64,000 nucleotides of DNA from Phycisphaerae bacterium (lineage in GTDB: Bacteria > Planctomycetota > Phycisphaerae > Phycisphaerales > Phycisphaeraceae). Position numbers and translations under genes: made by a program. A model generated the notes under the pieces. The model worked only from the letters and a program-made list of their open reading frames with translations, did no database searches and was not told the DNA's origin. The stretch's first letter is position 1. Each line of letters begins with the position of its first letter. Shown one piece after another: positions 31,736 to 40,507 of the stretch. Location: NCBI GenBank assembly GCA_030432595.1, contig JAUIGU010000012.1, positions 33,513 to 97,512 on the forward strand, given 5' to 3'.

Positions 31736-33895
31736 TTACAACGCGCGTTGGTCTCTTTCTTGCGTTGCTAACGTGACGAACTCTTGCAAAGGCACCGCGC
31801 CGCGGTCGCCGTCCCGCCGATGACGCACACTGACCGTGCCGGCCTCTTCGTCCTTGCCGCCGACCACGAGCATGTAGGGCACCTGGTTCTGCTGGGCGTC
31901 GGCGATCTTGCCGCCGATCTTGCCCGACGCCATGTCGATGGTGACGCGCAGGCCCTTGTCTTTGAGCGCGGCCTCGACCTTTTCTGCGTACGCATTGAAC
32001 TTGTCGCTGATGGGCAGCACGCGGATTTGTTCCGGAGCGAGCCACAGCGGGAAGGCCCCGCCGAAGTGTTCGATGAGGCAGCCGACGAAGCGTTCCATCG
32101 AGCCGAACGGGGCGCGGTGGATCATGATCGGGCGGTGCTCCTGGTTGTCCGAACCCGTGTAAGCGAGATCAAAACGCTGCGGGAGCTGGTAGTCGACCTG
32201 CACGGTGCCGAGTTGCCACTCCCGGCCGATGACGTCCTTGACCACGAAATCGATCTTCGGGCCGTAGAACGCCGCTTCGCCGGGCTCTTCGCTGAACGGC
32301 ACGCCGAGCGTCTTCGCCGCGTTTCGGCAAGCCTCTTCCGCTTGGTCCCAATCCTTCGGGTCGCCCACGAACTTCGAGTCGTCCGGGTCGCGCAGCCCGA
32401 CGCGCACGCGGTAGTCGGTCATGCCCAGCGTGTTGAACACGACCTTGACCAACTCGATGCAGCCGAGCACTTCTTTCGCGAGCTGGTCGGGCGTGACGAA
32501 CAGGTGGGCATCGTCCTGCGTGAAACCGCGCACGCGGGTCATGCCGCCCAGCTCGCCGGACTGCTCCCAGCGGTACACCGTGCCGAACTCGGCCAGACGG
32601 ATCGGCAGGTCGCGGTAGCTGCGTTTCTCACTGTCGAAGATCTTGATGTGCATCGGGCAGTTCATCGGCTTGAGCATGTAGCCCTCGATGTCGCCGTCCT
32701 TCATCCGCGCCGCGAGATCACCGCACGAACAGTTCTCGTCGGCGAGCCGCTTGATCTGGTCCGCGTCGATGAGCGGCGGGAACTGAGACTCCTGGTAGTA
32801 CGGGTAGTGGCCGGACATTTTGTAAAGCCCAAGCTTGCCGATGTGCGGCGTGAACACCTGCGAATAGCCCTGCCGTTCGAGGTGCTGGCCGATGAAGTTC
32901 TGGAGTTCCTGCCGGACGACCGCGCCCTTGGGCTTCCACAGAATCAAACCCTGCCCCACGGCCTCATCGATTTCGAAGAGCCCGAGCTTCTTGCCGATGA
33001 CGCGGTGGTCCCGGGCCTTGGCCTGCTCGAGTTTTTCGAGGTGTTCGTCCAGGTCCGCCTGCGAGAAGAACGCGGTGCCGTAGACGCGCTGGAACCGGTC
33101 GGAGTTGACGTCGCCGTGCCAGTTGGACGACGCGACGGACATGACTTTGAACGCGCCGATGCGCGAGGTGCGGTCGACGTGTGGGCCTTGGCAGAGGTCT
33201 TCGAAGTGTGCAACATGGGGCGGCGCGTCGAGCAGCCCTAAAGCCCGGAGATGGCCATCTCCGGGCTTTACCCCGGCCACCTCGCCGGTGACGTACCACG
33301 ACAACGCATCCGCCCCGTATTCCTTTGCTTTCTCCGCGTTGTCGACTTTGTATTTGTTGCCCTCGTCCGAGAGCTTGGACATGCCGTTGTTGAGTGGCAG
33401 TTCGTAGCGCGTAAACACGCGGTCGTCGTCAACTACTTTCAGCATCCCGTCTTCGATCTTCACGAAGTCATCACTGCTAATCGGCTCATCGAGTTTGAGG
33501 TCGTAGTAGAAGCCGTTCTCGAGCGGCGGGCCGTAGGCGAGTTGGGTGTCGGGCCAGAGCTTGCAGATCGCCTCGGCCATGACGTGGGCGCAGCTGTGGC
33601 GGAGCAGGTACAGCGCATCCTTCTCGTGCTGCTCGTCGCGCCACTTGCTGCGGCCTTTCTTGTCCTGGCGGGGTGCGGTGACGATGGCGAGTTCGCAGTC
33701 GCCCGGAAGCGGGCGGTGCAGGTCGAACAACTCGCCGTTGACTTTTGCGCCGATCGCAGCCTTGGCGAGGCCCTCGCCGATGGAGGCGGCGACGTCGTGG
33801 GCGGTGCAGGGCGTGGGAAAATCCTTGGCCGTGCCGTCGGGCAGCGTGACCTGGATCGAAGCGGGCGCGGGCGATGAGGAAGCGGGGGCGTTCAT
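31736..33895 (-). CDS. thrS: Threonine-tRNA ligase
   Basis: The 719-residue enzyme charges tRNA-Thr. It has the TGS domain (residues about 14-75), the second additional domain with RHSCAHVMAEAI, and the class II catalytic core: motif 2 region RLAEFGTVYRWEQSGEL, MLKPMNCPMHI zinc-site region and FGSMERFVGCLIEHF motif 3, then the anticodon-binding domain. Residues about 209-219 (VKPGDGHLRAL) are encoded by a perfect 32-bp palindrome, an insertion just before DLCQGPHV in the editing domain. I start at ATG 33895. About 110 bases upstream are a Thr-rich leader ORF and a terminator, suggesting attenuation. Confidence 0.95.
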   Translation of the reverse strand: MNAPASSSPAPASIQVTLPDGTAKDFPTPCTAHDVAASIGEGLAKAAIGAKVNGELFDLHRPLPGDCELAIVTAPRQDKKGRSKWRDEQHEKDALYLLRHSCAHVMAEAICKLWPDTQLAYGPPLENGFYYDLKLDEPISSDDFVKIEDGMLKVVDDDRVFTRYELPLNNGMSKLSDEGNKYKVDNAEKAKEYGADALSWYVTGEVAGVKPGDGHLRALGLLDAPPHVAHFEDLCQGPHVDRTSRIGAFKVMSVASSNWHGDVNSDRFQRVYGTAFFSQADLDEHLEKLEQAKARDHRVIGKKLGLFEIDEAVGQGLILWKPKGAVVRQELQNFIGQHLERQGYSQVFTPHIGKLGLYKMSGHYPYYQESQFPPLIDADQIKRLADENCSCGDLAARMKDGDIEGYMLKPMNCPMHIKIFDSEKRSYRDLPIRLAEFGTVYRWEQSGELGGMTRVRGFTQDDAHLFVTPDQLAKEVLGCIELVKVVFNTLGMTDYRVRVGLRDPDDSKFVGDPKDWDQAEEACRNAAKTLGVPFSEEPGEAAFYGPKIDFVVKDVIGREWQLGTVQVDYQLPQRFDLAYTGSDNQEHRPIMIHRAPFGSMERFVGCLIEHFGGAFPLWLAPEQIRVLPISDKFNAYAEKVEAALKDKGLRVTIDMASGKIGGKIADAQQNQVPYMLVVGGKDEEAGTVSVRHRRDGDRGAVPLQEFVTLATQERDQRAL
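33239..33270. repeat. Perfect 32-bp palindrome (family Q) inside thrS
   Basis: The half-site TAAAGCCCGGAGATGG is followed by its exact complement. Compared with the intergenic copy at 2563-2594 there are two changes, at mirror positions, so the palindrome stays perfect. It is read in frame as VKPGDGHLRAL in the editing domain. Confidence 0.92.
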
Positions 33896-33954
33896 GGTGG
33901 TTGGATGATGGCGGAACGGGGAGACAAAAACAAAAGACACAGGCTAAAGGGCAC

Positions 33955-33979
33955 AAAAAAGGCCGCTGATTCAGCGGCC
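33955..33979 (-). terminator. Intrinsic terminator in the thrS leader (attenuator)
   Basis: On the minus strand, GGCCGCTGA and TCAGCGGCC form a 9-bp stem and are followed directly by TTTTTT. It lies 59 bases before the thrS start and after a Thr-rich leader ORF. The 5' arm could instead pair with GCGGCC inside the leader ORF (34022-34027), giving an antiterminator. Confidence 0.85.
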
Positions 33980-34009
33980 TGGTCGAGTCGGTGGTGATCG
34001 CGAGGATCG

Positions 34010-34081
34010 CTACGACGACGCCGGCCGCGGGGACGCGGTGGGGGTGGTAGTCGTCGTGGTGGTGGCGGCGAGGATGGACAT
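34010..34081 (-). CDS. Threonine-rich leader peptide of thrS
   Basis: The ORF of 23 codons encodes MSILAATTTTTTTPTASPRP plus three more residues. Eight of the codons are Thr (seven consecutive, then Pro, Thr), using ACC, ACG and ACT. AGGGTGGG lies 8 bases before the ATG. It stops 31 bases before a terminator and 115 bases before thrS. Slow translation at Thr codons when charged tRNA-Thr is scarce could change downstream folding and let transcription continue into thrS. Possible pairs are ACGACGAC in the Thr codons with GTCGTCGT near the stop. It is too short for normal gene finding. Confidence 0.78.
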   Translation of the reverse strand: MSILAATTTTTTTPTASPRPASS

Positions 34082-34169
34082 CGCGGGTACCCACCCTATC
34101 GGCGAAGCGGGGGATCGCCAAGAGGCGCGGGGGAAACGGTGGAGGTTGGGGGTGGTTTGCGGGGGTCGG

Positions 34170-34192
34170 GCCCACATTCGCAGAACGTGGGC
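34170..34192. repeat. Family P palindrome upstream of the thrS leader
   Basis: GCCCACATTC and GAACGTGGGC pair with one mismatch around GCA. It is a relative of the elements at 6071, 35452 and 51882. It lies in the divergent gap between the thrS leader and the LpxH-like gene (34082-34486), which otherwise holds no gene that I can see. Confidence 0.75.
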
Positions 34193-34486
34193 TTCTTTCC
34201 GTTATGGAAATGGTGGTGATCGAGGGGGTTTAGCGGCGATGGGCGACGATTCAGACCACGATTGAGAGGTTTTTCCACCGGATTCACACGCCCTAAACCC
34301 ATTCCTCACCGGGCTTTGACGCGGAGGGTCGATGCTTGGTCGCGGAGGGATCAGGACCGTCGGCAGGGACGCCGACCGACGGCGGGCATCGGTTGCGCCG
34401 CCACGGGTTCGGGCGTGGTTCGCCCGGCCCAGTTGCCGGCGAGCCGGCCGCGCCCCAACCGTCCACCCTTTCGGGAGAGCGACCGG

Positions 34487-35410
34487 ATGACGCTCCGCTA
34501 CCGATCCGTTTTTATCTCCGACACGCACCTGGGCTCGCGCGCCTCGCAGGCGGCGATCCTGTCGCGCTTCCTCAAGCACGCCCGCTGCGAGACGCTCTAC
34601 CTCGTCGGCGACATCGTCGATATGTGGCGGCTGCGGCAGAAGTGGTACTGGCCGGGCGAGCACAACAACGTCGTCCGCCGGCTGCTGAATCAGACCAAGC
34701 ACGGCACGGACGTGGTCTTCATCCCCGGCAACCACGACGAGGGCTGCCGGCAGTTCGTCGGGCTCGAGTTCGGCGGCGTGCGGATCGAGCCCTACGCGAT
34801 CCACAGAACCGCGGACGGGCGCAAGCTCTTCGTCACGCACGGCGACCAGTTCGACCTGGTCGTTCGGCACCACCGCGTGATCTCCAAGCTCGGCGGCAAG
34901 GCGTACGAGTACCTCGTCCGGCTGAACGTGCACTACAACGCGGGGCGGACGCTGATGGGGCTGCCGCAGCACTCGATGTCCAAGGCGATCAAGCTCAAAG
35001 TGAAAAAGGCCTGCACGTTCATCAGCGACTTCGAAGACGCGCTCGAGCGCGAAGCGAAACATCGGAAGCTGGACGGCGTGGTCTGCGGGCACATCCACCA
35101 GGCGATGCTGCGGGAGGACGGCCCGGTCGCGTACTACAACTGCGGCGACTGGGTCGAGGGGTGCAGCGCAATCGTGGAAGACACGGACGGCACGATGCGG
35201 CTGATCGACGCGGAGGCGGAGCTGGCGACGCTGCCGATGGAGGCGCCGGCCAACGCGTCGCGTGGACAAACGCCGGGCACAGCCGACGACCACGATGAAC
35301 TCGGCGAACCGTTGCCGCTGGAGGAACTGATCTCGGTGTCGCGGCTGTTTGAGCAGAACCACGGGAAACAAAGCAAAGCCACGCAAAACCTCGCGGTCGC
35401 CACGCCATGA
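34487..35410 (+). CDS. UDP-2,3-diacylglucosamine diphosphatase-like metallophosphoesterase (LpxH-type)
   Basis: The 307-residue protein has the calcineurin-like metal motifs in order: SDTHLGS (10-16), GDIVDMW (40-46), GNHDE (near 80), THGDQFD (near 122) and GHIHQ (near 203). LpxH removes UMP in lipid A synthesis on the inner face of the membrane, which suits a Gram-negative-type envelope; in planctomycetes such proteins are often so annotated but assignment is by motif only. A GGGAG lies about 9 bases upstream of the ATG. A glycosyltransferase gene follows on the same strand. Confidence 0.8.
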   Translation: MTLRYRSVFISDTHLGSRASQAAILSRFLKHARCETLYLVGDIVDMWRLRQKWYWPGEHNNVVRRLLNQTKHGTDVVFIPGNHDEGCRQFVGLEFGGVRIEPYAIHRTADGRKLFVTHGDQFDLVVRHHRVISKLGGKAYEYLVRLNVHYNAGRTLMGLPQHSMSKAIKLKVKKACTFISDFEDALEREAKHRKLDGVVCGHIHQAMLREDGPVAYYNCGDWVEGCSAIVEDTDGTMRLIDAEAELATLPMEAPANASRGQTPGTADDHDELGEPLPLEELISVSRLFEQNHGKQSKATQNLAVATP

Positions 35411-35451
35411 CCACCGCCCTATCCTCCACCGACACACAAACTGCCGGGAGA

Positions 35452-35470
35452 CCACGTTCATTGAACGTGG
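35452..35470. repeat. Family P palindrome between two plus-strand genes
   Basis: CCACGTTCA and TGAACGTGG pair perfectly and are followed by GCTTCG, as in the other family P copies. It lies between the metallophosphoesterase stop and the glycosyltransferase start. Confidence 0.8.
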
Positions 35471-35514
35471 GCTTCGCCGGTGATGCCACTTCCCCGCATG
35501 CGTTGAAGCCGCCC

Positions 35515-36549
35515 ATGAAGATCGCCCTGCTCACCGACGCGTGGGAGCCACAGGTCAACGGCGTCGTGCGTACGTGGCAACACGTCATCGCCGCGGCCGA
35601 GGCGCTCGGGCATTCCTTCGAGGTGATTCATCCGGGCTTGTTCAAGACGTTCAAGGCCCCGCGTTATCCCGAGATCAACCTCGCACTGCGCCCGGGCCCG
35701 AAGGTCAAGCAGATCATTGAGGAAACCCAGCCCGACGCGATCCATATCGCCACCGAGGGCCCGATCGGTCAGGCCGGTCGGAAGCTGTGTCGGAAGCGCG
35801 GCTGGCCTTACACGACGAGCTACCACACGCAGTTCCCGCATTACATGAAGGCGTACTTCGGGCTGCCGCCGCGGCTAACTTACAAGTTCATCCGCTGGTT
35901 CCACGGCCCGGCGCAGGCGACGCTGGTCCCGACCGCGACCGTCGGCAAAGAACTCGAACAAAACGGCATGACCAACATCAAGGTCTGGTGCCGGGGGGTG
36001 AACACGACGCTGTTCAAGCCGCGCGAAGACTACGGCGACGCGTGGAACGACGACATCTTCCGGGGGCTGCCGCGGCCGATCTTTCTGTATGCCGGCCGCG
36101 TCGCGGTGGAGAAGAACATCGAGGCGTTTCTCGGGCTCGACCTGTCCGACACCGGTGGCAGCAAGGTCGTTGTCGGCGACGGCCCGGTGAAAGACAAGCT
36201 TCAGAAGCAGTACCCCGACGTCCACTGGGCGGGCTACCAGTTCGGCGAAGACCTCGCCCGGCATTACGCGGCGGGCGACGTGTTCGTGTTCCCAAGCAAG
36301 ACCGACACGTTCGGCATCGTCATGCTCGAAGCCAACGGCGCGGGCCTGCCCGTCGCGGCGTACCCGGTGACCGGCCCGATCGACGTGGTGAAGCCGGGCG
36401 TGACCGGGGCGTTCCACGACGACCTGGCCGTGGCGTGCCGCGAGGCGTTGACGGTGTCGCGTGAATCATGTCGAGCGCACGCGCTGGCGAACTCGTGGGA
36501 ACGCTGTGCCCAGGTGGTACTGGACAGGGTGGCGCCGATCCGCGGCTGA
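35515..36549 (+). CDS. Glycosyltransferase family 4 (mannosyltransferase-like)
   Basis: The 344-residue GT-B enzyme begins MKIALLTDAWEPQVNGVVRT, a start typical of GDP-mannose-dependent alpha-mannosyltransferases and sulfoquinovosyl transferases. The donor-site segment is LYAGRVAVEKNIEAFL, later VVGDGPVKDKL, and the EX7E-like motif is in FPSKTDTFGIVMLEANGAGLPV. It probably glycosylates a lipid or polysaccharide at the membrane. The start at 35515 is preferred to 35407 because the upstream codons cover a palindrome and are not family-like. Confidence 0.87.
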   Translation: MKIALLTDAWEPQVNGVVRTWQHVIAAAEALGHSFEVIHPGLFKTFKAPRYPEINLALRPGPKVKQIIEETQPDAIHIATEGPIGQAGRKLCRKRGWPYTTSYHTQFPHYMKAYFGLPPRLTYKFIRWFHGPAQATLVPTATVGKELEQNGMTNIKVWCRGVNTTLFKPREDYGDAWNDDIFRGLPRPIFLYAGRVAVEKNIEAFLGLDLSDTGGSKVVVGDGPVKDKLQKQYPDVHWAGYQFGEDLARHYAAGDVFVFPSKTDTFGIVMLEANGAGLPVAAYPVTGPIDVVKPGVTGAFHDDLAVACREALTVSRESCRAHALANSWERCAQVVLDRVAPIRG

Positions 36550-36646
36550 TCGCATAGAACCGAGTTGCAGCCTGTCAAACGGCATTGGGCCGGGAAATGG
36601 ACAACCCATCTCTTCTCCGGGGCCGATCCGCGGGTATCTTGGTCTT

Positions 36647-38977
36647 ATGAAACACTTCGCAAGGCTGAGCGTTCTGAGTCTGGCCTGTTCACTGACCGCC
36701 CTATGTGGAATTCGTGCCGCTTGGGCGGGACAGCCGCCGACCGAAGTCAGGGCCGCCCTCGCCGAGGCGATCGAACAAGGCAACCTGCCCGGGGCGGTGC
36801 TGGTGTGGGGGACGCGTGACGGCGAGCCGTCGGTCTATGTGGCGGGTCGGATGTCCACGCTGCCGGACGCGCCGGCGATGTCGGCGGACACAGTGTTCGA
36901 CCTCGCGTCGCTGACCAAGCCGATGGCGACGGCGACGTCGGTGCTCATCCTGGTGGACCGCGGTTTGGTGAAGCTGGACGAGCCGGTCGCGACGTACCTG
37001 CCGGACTTTGGGAACCACGGGAAGGACGTGATCACGGTCGAGCAGTTGCTTACGCACCACAGCGGGCTGATCCCCGACACGCCGCTTTTGGATTACGAAC
37101 AAGGCGGCGAAGAGGCGATGCGGCGGATCATGCAACTCACGCCGCGCTGGGAGCCGGGCGGCACGTTCAAGTACAGCGACGTGAACTTCCAAGTGCTGGG
37201 CGCGTTGGTGGAGGCGGTGGACGGCCGGGCACTGCACGTGTTCGCACGGGAGGAAGTGTTCGAGCCGTTGGGCATGAACGACACCGGGTTTCTTCCGGAC
37301 GCCTCTACGCGTGACCGCATCGCGCCAACGACGAAGCGCCACGGCGCGTGGATCGTCGGCGAGGTGCACGACCCGCGGGCCTACGCGATGGACGGCGTCG
37401 CGGGGCACGCCGGGTTGTTCGCGACGGCGGGCGACGTGGGCCGGTGGGTGCGGATGGCGCTCAACGGCGGGGAGCTCGACGGGCAGCGCATTCTGTCGGA
37501 CACGATGGTGGAACGGATGCTGTCACCGCACGCGTTGCCAGACGGCACGGGCGTGCGCGGGCTGGGCGTGGACATCGACTCGTCATTCTCGTCCGCGCCG
37601 CGCGGCAAGCGATTCAACAAGGCCACGACCTTCGGGCACACGGGCTACACCGGCGGGTGTTTCTGGGCCGACCCGCACAGCGGCGCGTACTACGTGCTAC
37701 TGACCAACCGCGTGCACCCGGACGATTCGGGCAAGGTCTCGCCGGTGCGGCGCGCGGTGGCGACGGCGGTGGCGGCCGCCCTGCTGGGAGCGACCGGCGA
37801 CGCAGAAACCTCGAAAAAAACAGGCGAAAACGCGCCGCAAGGCATGCCCGTGCTGTGCGGCATTGACGTGCTCGAGCGCGACGGCTTTGCGGCGCTGAAG
37901 GGCAAGAAGGTCGCGCTCGCGACGAACCACACCGGCGTGAATCTGGACGGGCGGCGCATCGTCGACCTGCTGCACGACGCGCCGGACGTGGAAGTGGTCC
38001 GCCTGTTCTCGCCCGAGCACGGGTTGTACGGCGTGCTCGACGAAAAGGTCGGGCACGGCGTCGACGCCGCCACGGGGCTCCCGGTGTTCAGCCTCTACGG
38101 CGAGACGCGCAAGCCCAACGCGGAGATGATGGAGGGGCTCGACGCCGTCGTGTTCGACATCCAGGACATCGGCGTGCGGTTCTACACCTACATCGCGACG
38201 ATGGGCCTGGTCATGGAGGCTGCGAAGGAGCACGGCGTCGAAGTGTTTGTCCTCGACCGCCCCAACCCGATCAACGGCGTGGACGTCGAGGGCCCCGTCA
38301 CCGACCCGGGCATGGAGGCGTTCACCGCTTTCAGCAACATCGCGCTGCGACACGGCATGACCGTCGGCGAGCTCGCGCAGTACTTCAACAAGGAACACGG
38401 AATCGATTGCGAGCTCACGGTCGTGCCGGTCGAGGGCTGGACGCGGGACATGTGGTACGACCGCACGGGGCTGACGTGGATCAACCCCTCGCCGAACATG
38501 CGGAACCTGACGCAGGCGGCGCTGTACCCGGCGGTGGGTCTGATCGAGTCGGGCCGGCAGGTCTCGGTGGGCCGGGGGACGGACCAGCCGTTCGAGCTGT
38601 TCGGCGCGCCGTGGATCGACGGCCGGAAGCTCGCGGCGACGCTGAACGACGCGGCGATCCCCGGGCTGCGCTTCGTGCCGGTGACGTTCACGCCAACGGT
38701 TCGGCATTACAAGGACCAGGAATGCGGAGGCGTGTACGTCATGGTGACCGACCGCGACACGCTGGACCCGATCCCGGCGGGCCTGCAGATCGCGTGGACG
38801 CTCGAGCACCTGTTCGGCGACGCGTACGACCTGACCACGGTGAACCGGATGATCAAAGACGACGCGACGATGGAGGCGATCAGCGCCGACACTTGGCCAG
38901 AGGACGTCGAGGCGGTGTGGCGAGAGGAACTCGACGCGTTCAAGACACGCCGGGCGAAGTACCTGATCTACCCGTGA
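36647..38977 (+). CDS. Secreted beta-lactamase-fold hydrolase fused to NamZ (DUF1343)
   Basis: The 776-residue protein has a signal peptide (cleaved near residue 27, AAWA), a serine beta-lactamase/class C domain with SLTK at 88-91, YSD near 178 and HTG near 319, then from about residue 400 a DUF1343 domain (GIDVLERDGFAALKGKKVAL, FSPEHGLYGV, VFDIQDIGVRFYTY, DRPNPINGVDVEGP, GRGTDQPFELFGAPW). DUF1343 includes NamZ, an exo-N-acetylmuramidase of Bacillus subtilis; there the muropeptide recycling genes include AmiE, a beta-lactamase-fold amidase. The fusion suggests both steps of muropeptide breakdown in one periplasmic protein. ATG 36647 is chosen as the start of the signal peptide. Confidence 0.88.
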   Translation: MKHFARLSVLSLACSLTALCGIRAAWAGQPPTEVRAALAEAIEQGNLPGAVLVWGTRDGEPSVYVAGRMSTLPDAPAMSADTVFDLASLTKPMATATSVLILVDRGLVKLDEPVATYLPDFGNHGKDVITVEQLLTHHSGLIPDTPLLDYEQGGEEAMRRIMQLTPRWEPGGTFKYSDVNFQVLGALVEAVDGRALHVFAREEVFEPLGMNDTGFLPDASTRDRIAPTTKRHGAWIVGEVHDPRAYAMDGVAGHAGLFATAGDVGRWVRMALNGGELDGQRILSDTMVERMLSPHALPDGTGVRGLGVDIDSSFSSAPRGKRFNKATTFGHTGYTGGCFWADPHSGAYYVLLTNRVHPDDSGKVSPVRRAVATAVAAALLGATGDAETSKKTGENAPQGMPVLCGIDVLERDGFAALKGKKVALATNHTGVNLDGRRIVDLLHDAPDVEVVRLFSPEHGLYGVLDEKVGHGVDAATGLPVFSLYGETRKPNAEMMEGLDAVVFDIQDIGVRFYTYIATMGLVMEAAKEHGVEVFVLDRPNPINGVDVEGPVTDPGMEAFTAFSNIALRHGMTVGELAQYFNKEHGIDCELTVVPVEGWTRDMWYDRTGLTWINPSPNMRNLTQAALYPAVGLIESGRQVSVGRGTDQPFELFGAPWIDGRKLAATLNDAAIPGLRFVPVTFTPTVRHYKDQECGGVYVMVTDRDTLDPIPAGLQIAWTLEHLFGDAYDLTTVNRMIKDDATMEAISADTWPEDVEAVWREELDAFKTRRAKYLIYP

Positions 38978-39214
38978 GACAAGTGGCGGCGACCAAGACG
39001 TTGGCTTGTTTCGCCGCTCCAGACCGCCCAGGTTCCTTGCTTCCGTTGAACGGGGCAGGGTGATTCACGTCTCATTCAGTTTTTCATCAGGGCGAACCCT
39101 AGGCCTTTGACCGGGGTTTACTGATTCGCTATGTTCACACTTCTCAAGCGGGTCGGTGGTTCTTTTTGGCCCGTGAAGGATCGAAGGACGGACGGACACG
39201 ACCGGGAGGCGAAA

Positions 39215-40201
39215 GTGAGCGAGAGGCGTTCCGGGCTGATCGGAGACAGCGATGCGATGCGGCGGGTCAGGCACCTGATCGGTCAGGTCGGTCCGCGTCA
39301 CAGCACGGTGTTGATCCGCGGCGAGTCCGGGACCGGCAAGGAACTGGTCGCGCGGGCTTTGCACGACGCCAGCCCGCGGTGCGCCCGGCCGTTCGTGCCG
39401 GTGGACTGCACGACGCTGCGGGACTCATTGTTTGAGTCGCAGTTGTTCGGTCACGCACGGGGCGCGTTCACCGGGGCGCACAAGGAGACACTGGGGTTCA
39501 TCCGCGCCGCGGACGGCGGAACGCTGTTCCTCGACGAGGTGGGCGAGTTGGAACCCGCGAACCAGGCCCGGCTGCTGCGTTTCCTGCAGGAGTCGACGGT
39601 GACGCCGGTGGGCACGGTCAAGCCGATCCCGGTGAACGTCCGCGTGGTCGCCGCGACACACCGCGACCTGGGCGCGATGGTGGACCGCGGCGATTTTCGT
39701 TTGGACCTGTTCTTCCGACTCAACGTCGTGCGGATCGAGACGCCGCCGCTGCGCCGTCGGCGGGGCGACATCCCGGCCTTGGTGGAACACTACTTGCGGA
39801 AGCTGGCCCGGCTGTACGACGAGCCGGCGCGGTCGCTGACCGGCGAAGCGCTGGATGCCCTGTGCGCCGCGGACTGGCGGGGCAACGTGCGGGAGCTGGT
39901 CAACGCGGTGGAGCACATGTATGTCATGTCCGACGACCCGGTGATCGACACCGACGGGCTGCCCGAGACGCTGCGTGGGCGGGCCTCGGATACGCCGAGT
40001 GCTGATGTTTCGGTGGAGCGCTGCGGCGCTTCGGGGATCGGGTTGGTGCCGATGGAAACGGCGCAACGCCGGCTGGTTGAACGCGCGCTGACCAAAACGG
40101 AAGGGCACCAGGGCCGAGCCGCCGAGTTGCTGCAGGTCGAACGCCGGCGCTTCTACCGCATGGTGCAACGGTTCGATCTGCGTCATTTGACGCGTTCATA
40201 A
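39215..40201 (+). CDS. Sigma-54-dependent transcriptional activator without receiver domain
   Basis: The 328-residue protein is an AAA+ enhancer-binding protein. Walker A is GESGTGKE, the sigma-54 contact loop is GAFTGA, Walker B is [11 protein letters not shown], and the sensor region has [15 protein letters not shown] Fis-type helix-turn-helix closes the protein ([21 protein letters not shown]). There is no N-terminal receiver, so it is either constitutive or controlled by a partner. I prefer GTG 39215, preceded by GGGAGG, over ATG 39131, which has no ribosome site. A candidate sigma-54 promoter follows 250 bases after its stop. Confidence 0.88.
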   Translation: MSERRSGLIGDSDAMRRVRHLIGQVGPRHSTVLIRGESGTGKELVARALHDASPRCARPFVPVDCTTLRDSLFESQLFGHARGAFTGAHKETLGFIRAADGGTLFLDEVGELEPANQARLLRFLQESTVTPVGTVKPIPVNVRVVAATHRDLGAMVDRGDFRLDLFFRLNVVRIETPPLRRRRGDIPALVEHYLRKLARLYDEPARSLTGEALDALCAADWRGNVRELVNAVEHMYVMSDDPVIDTDGLPETLRGRASDTPSADVSVERCGASGIGLVPMETAQRRLVERALTKTEGHQGRAAELLQVERRRFYRMVQRFDLRHLTRS

Positions 40202-40249
40202 TTTTTTCGAGGCCGTTTGAAACCATGGGCGCGATCGCGTGCGCCGACG

Positions 40250-40354
40250 GGTACCGGTTCGGCACCTTGTGCCGTTTCGGTACCGGGCTCGCTCCGGCCT
40301 GCTTTTCAAGGGGTTTGCGGTTGTGTTCGGCGCGTTGCGTACCAGAACGGTACG
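40250..40354. promoter_or_regulatory. Candidate upstream activating sites (GGTACC-type palindromes)
   Basis: Two dyads lie in the gap after the activator gene: GGTACCGGTTCGGCAC with GTGCCGTTTCGGTACC (40250-40284), and CGTACC-AGAAC-GGTACG (40338-40354). All share GGTACC or GTACCG half-sites. They are about 100-205 bases upstream of the -24 element at 40453, a normal distance for enhancer binding. The first dyad could instead be a terminator, but no T-run follows it. Confidence 0.45.
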
Positions 40355-40452
40355 GACGTCGCACGTCGGCGTCGGATTCATGACAAATCACGCTTCCAAC
40401 GAAAAGCCTTGAAAACAAGGGGTTTGAGAAAAATGTTTCGGCGTGGTCGCGT

Positions 40453-40470
40453 TTGGCACGGCGATTGTTT
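40453..40470 (+). promoter_or_regulatory. Candidate sigma-54 promoter
   Basis: TTGGCACG, four bases, then TTGT. The -24 element is a perfect match to TGGCACG and the spacing is right; the -12 element has T where C is expected (TTGT for TTGC). It is about 40 bases before the GTG of the small gene at 40508 and follows the gene of a sigma-54 activator. Confidence 0.5.
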
Positions 40471-40507
40471 TGTCGTGAGGTGTCCCACACTTTTTCTGGA
40501 GAACCCC

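Noticed and set aside
33896..34081. A T-box leader for thrS
   Set aside because: No T-box consensus or specifier stem can be seen; the Thr-rich ORF plus terminator is a simpler model.
40217..40507. A 97-residue N-terminal extension of the small gene at 40508
   Set aside because: It would cover the dyads and the candidate promoter, and the GTG at 40508 has a good ribosome site while the upstream ATG has none.
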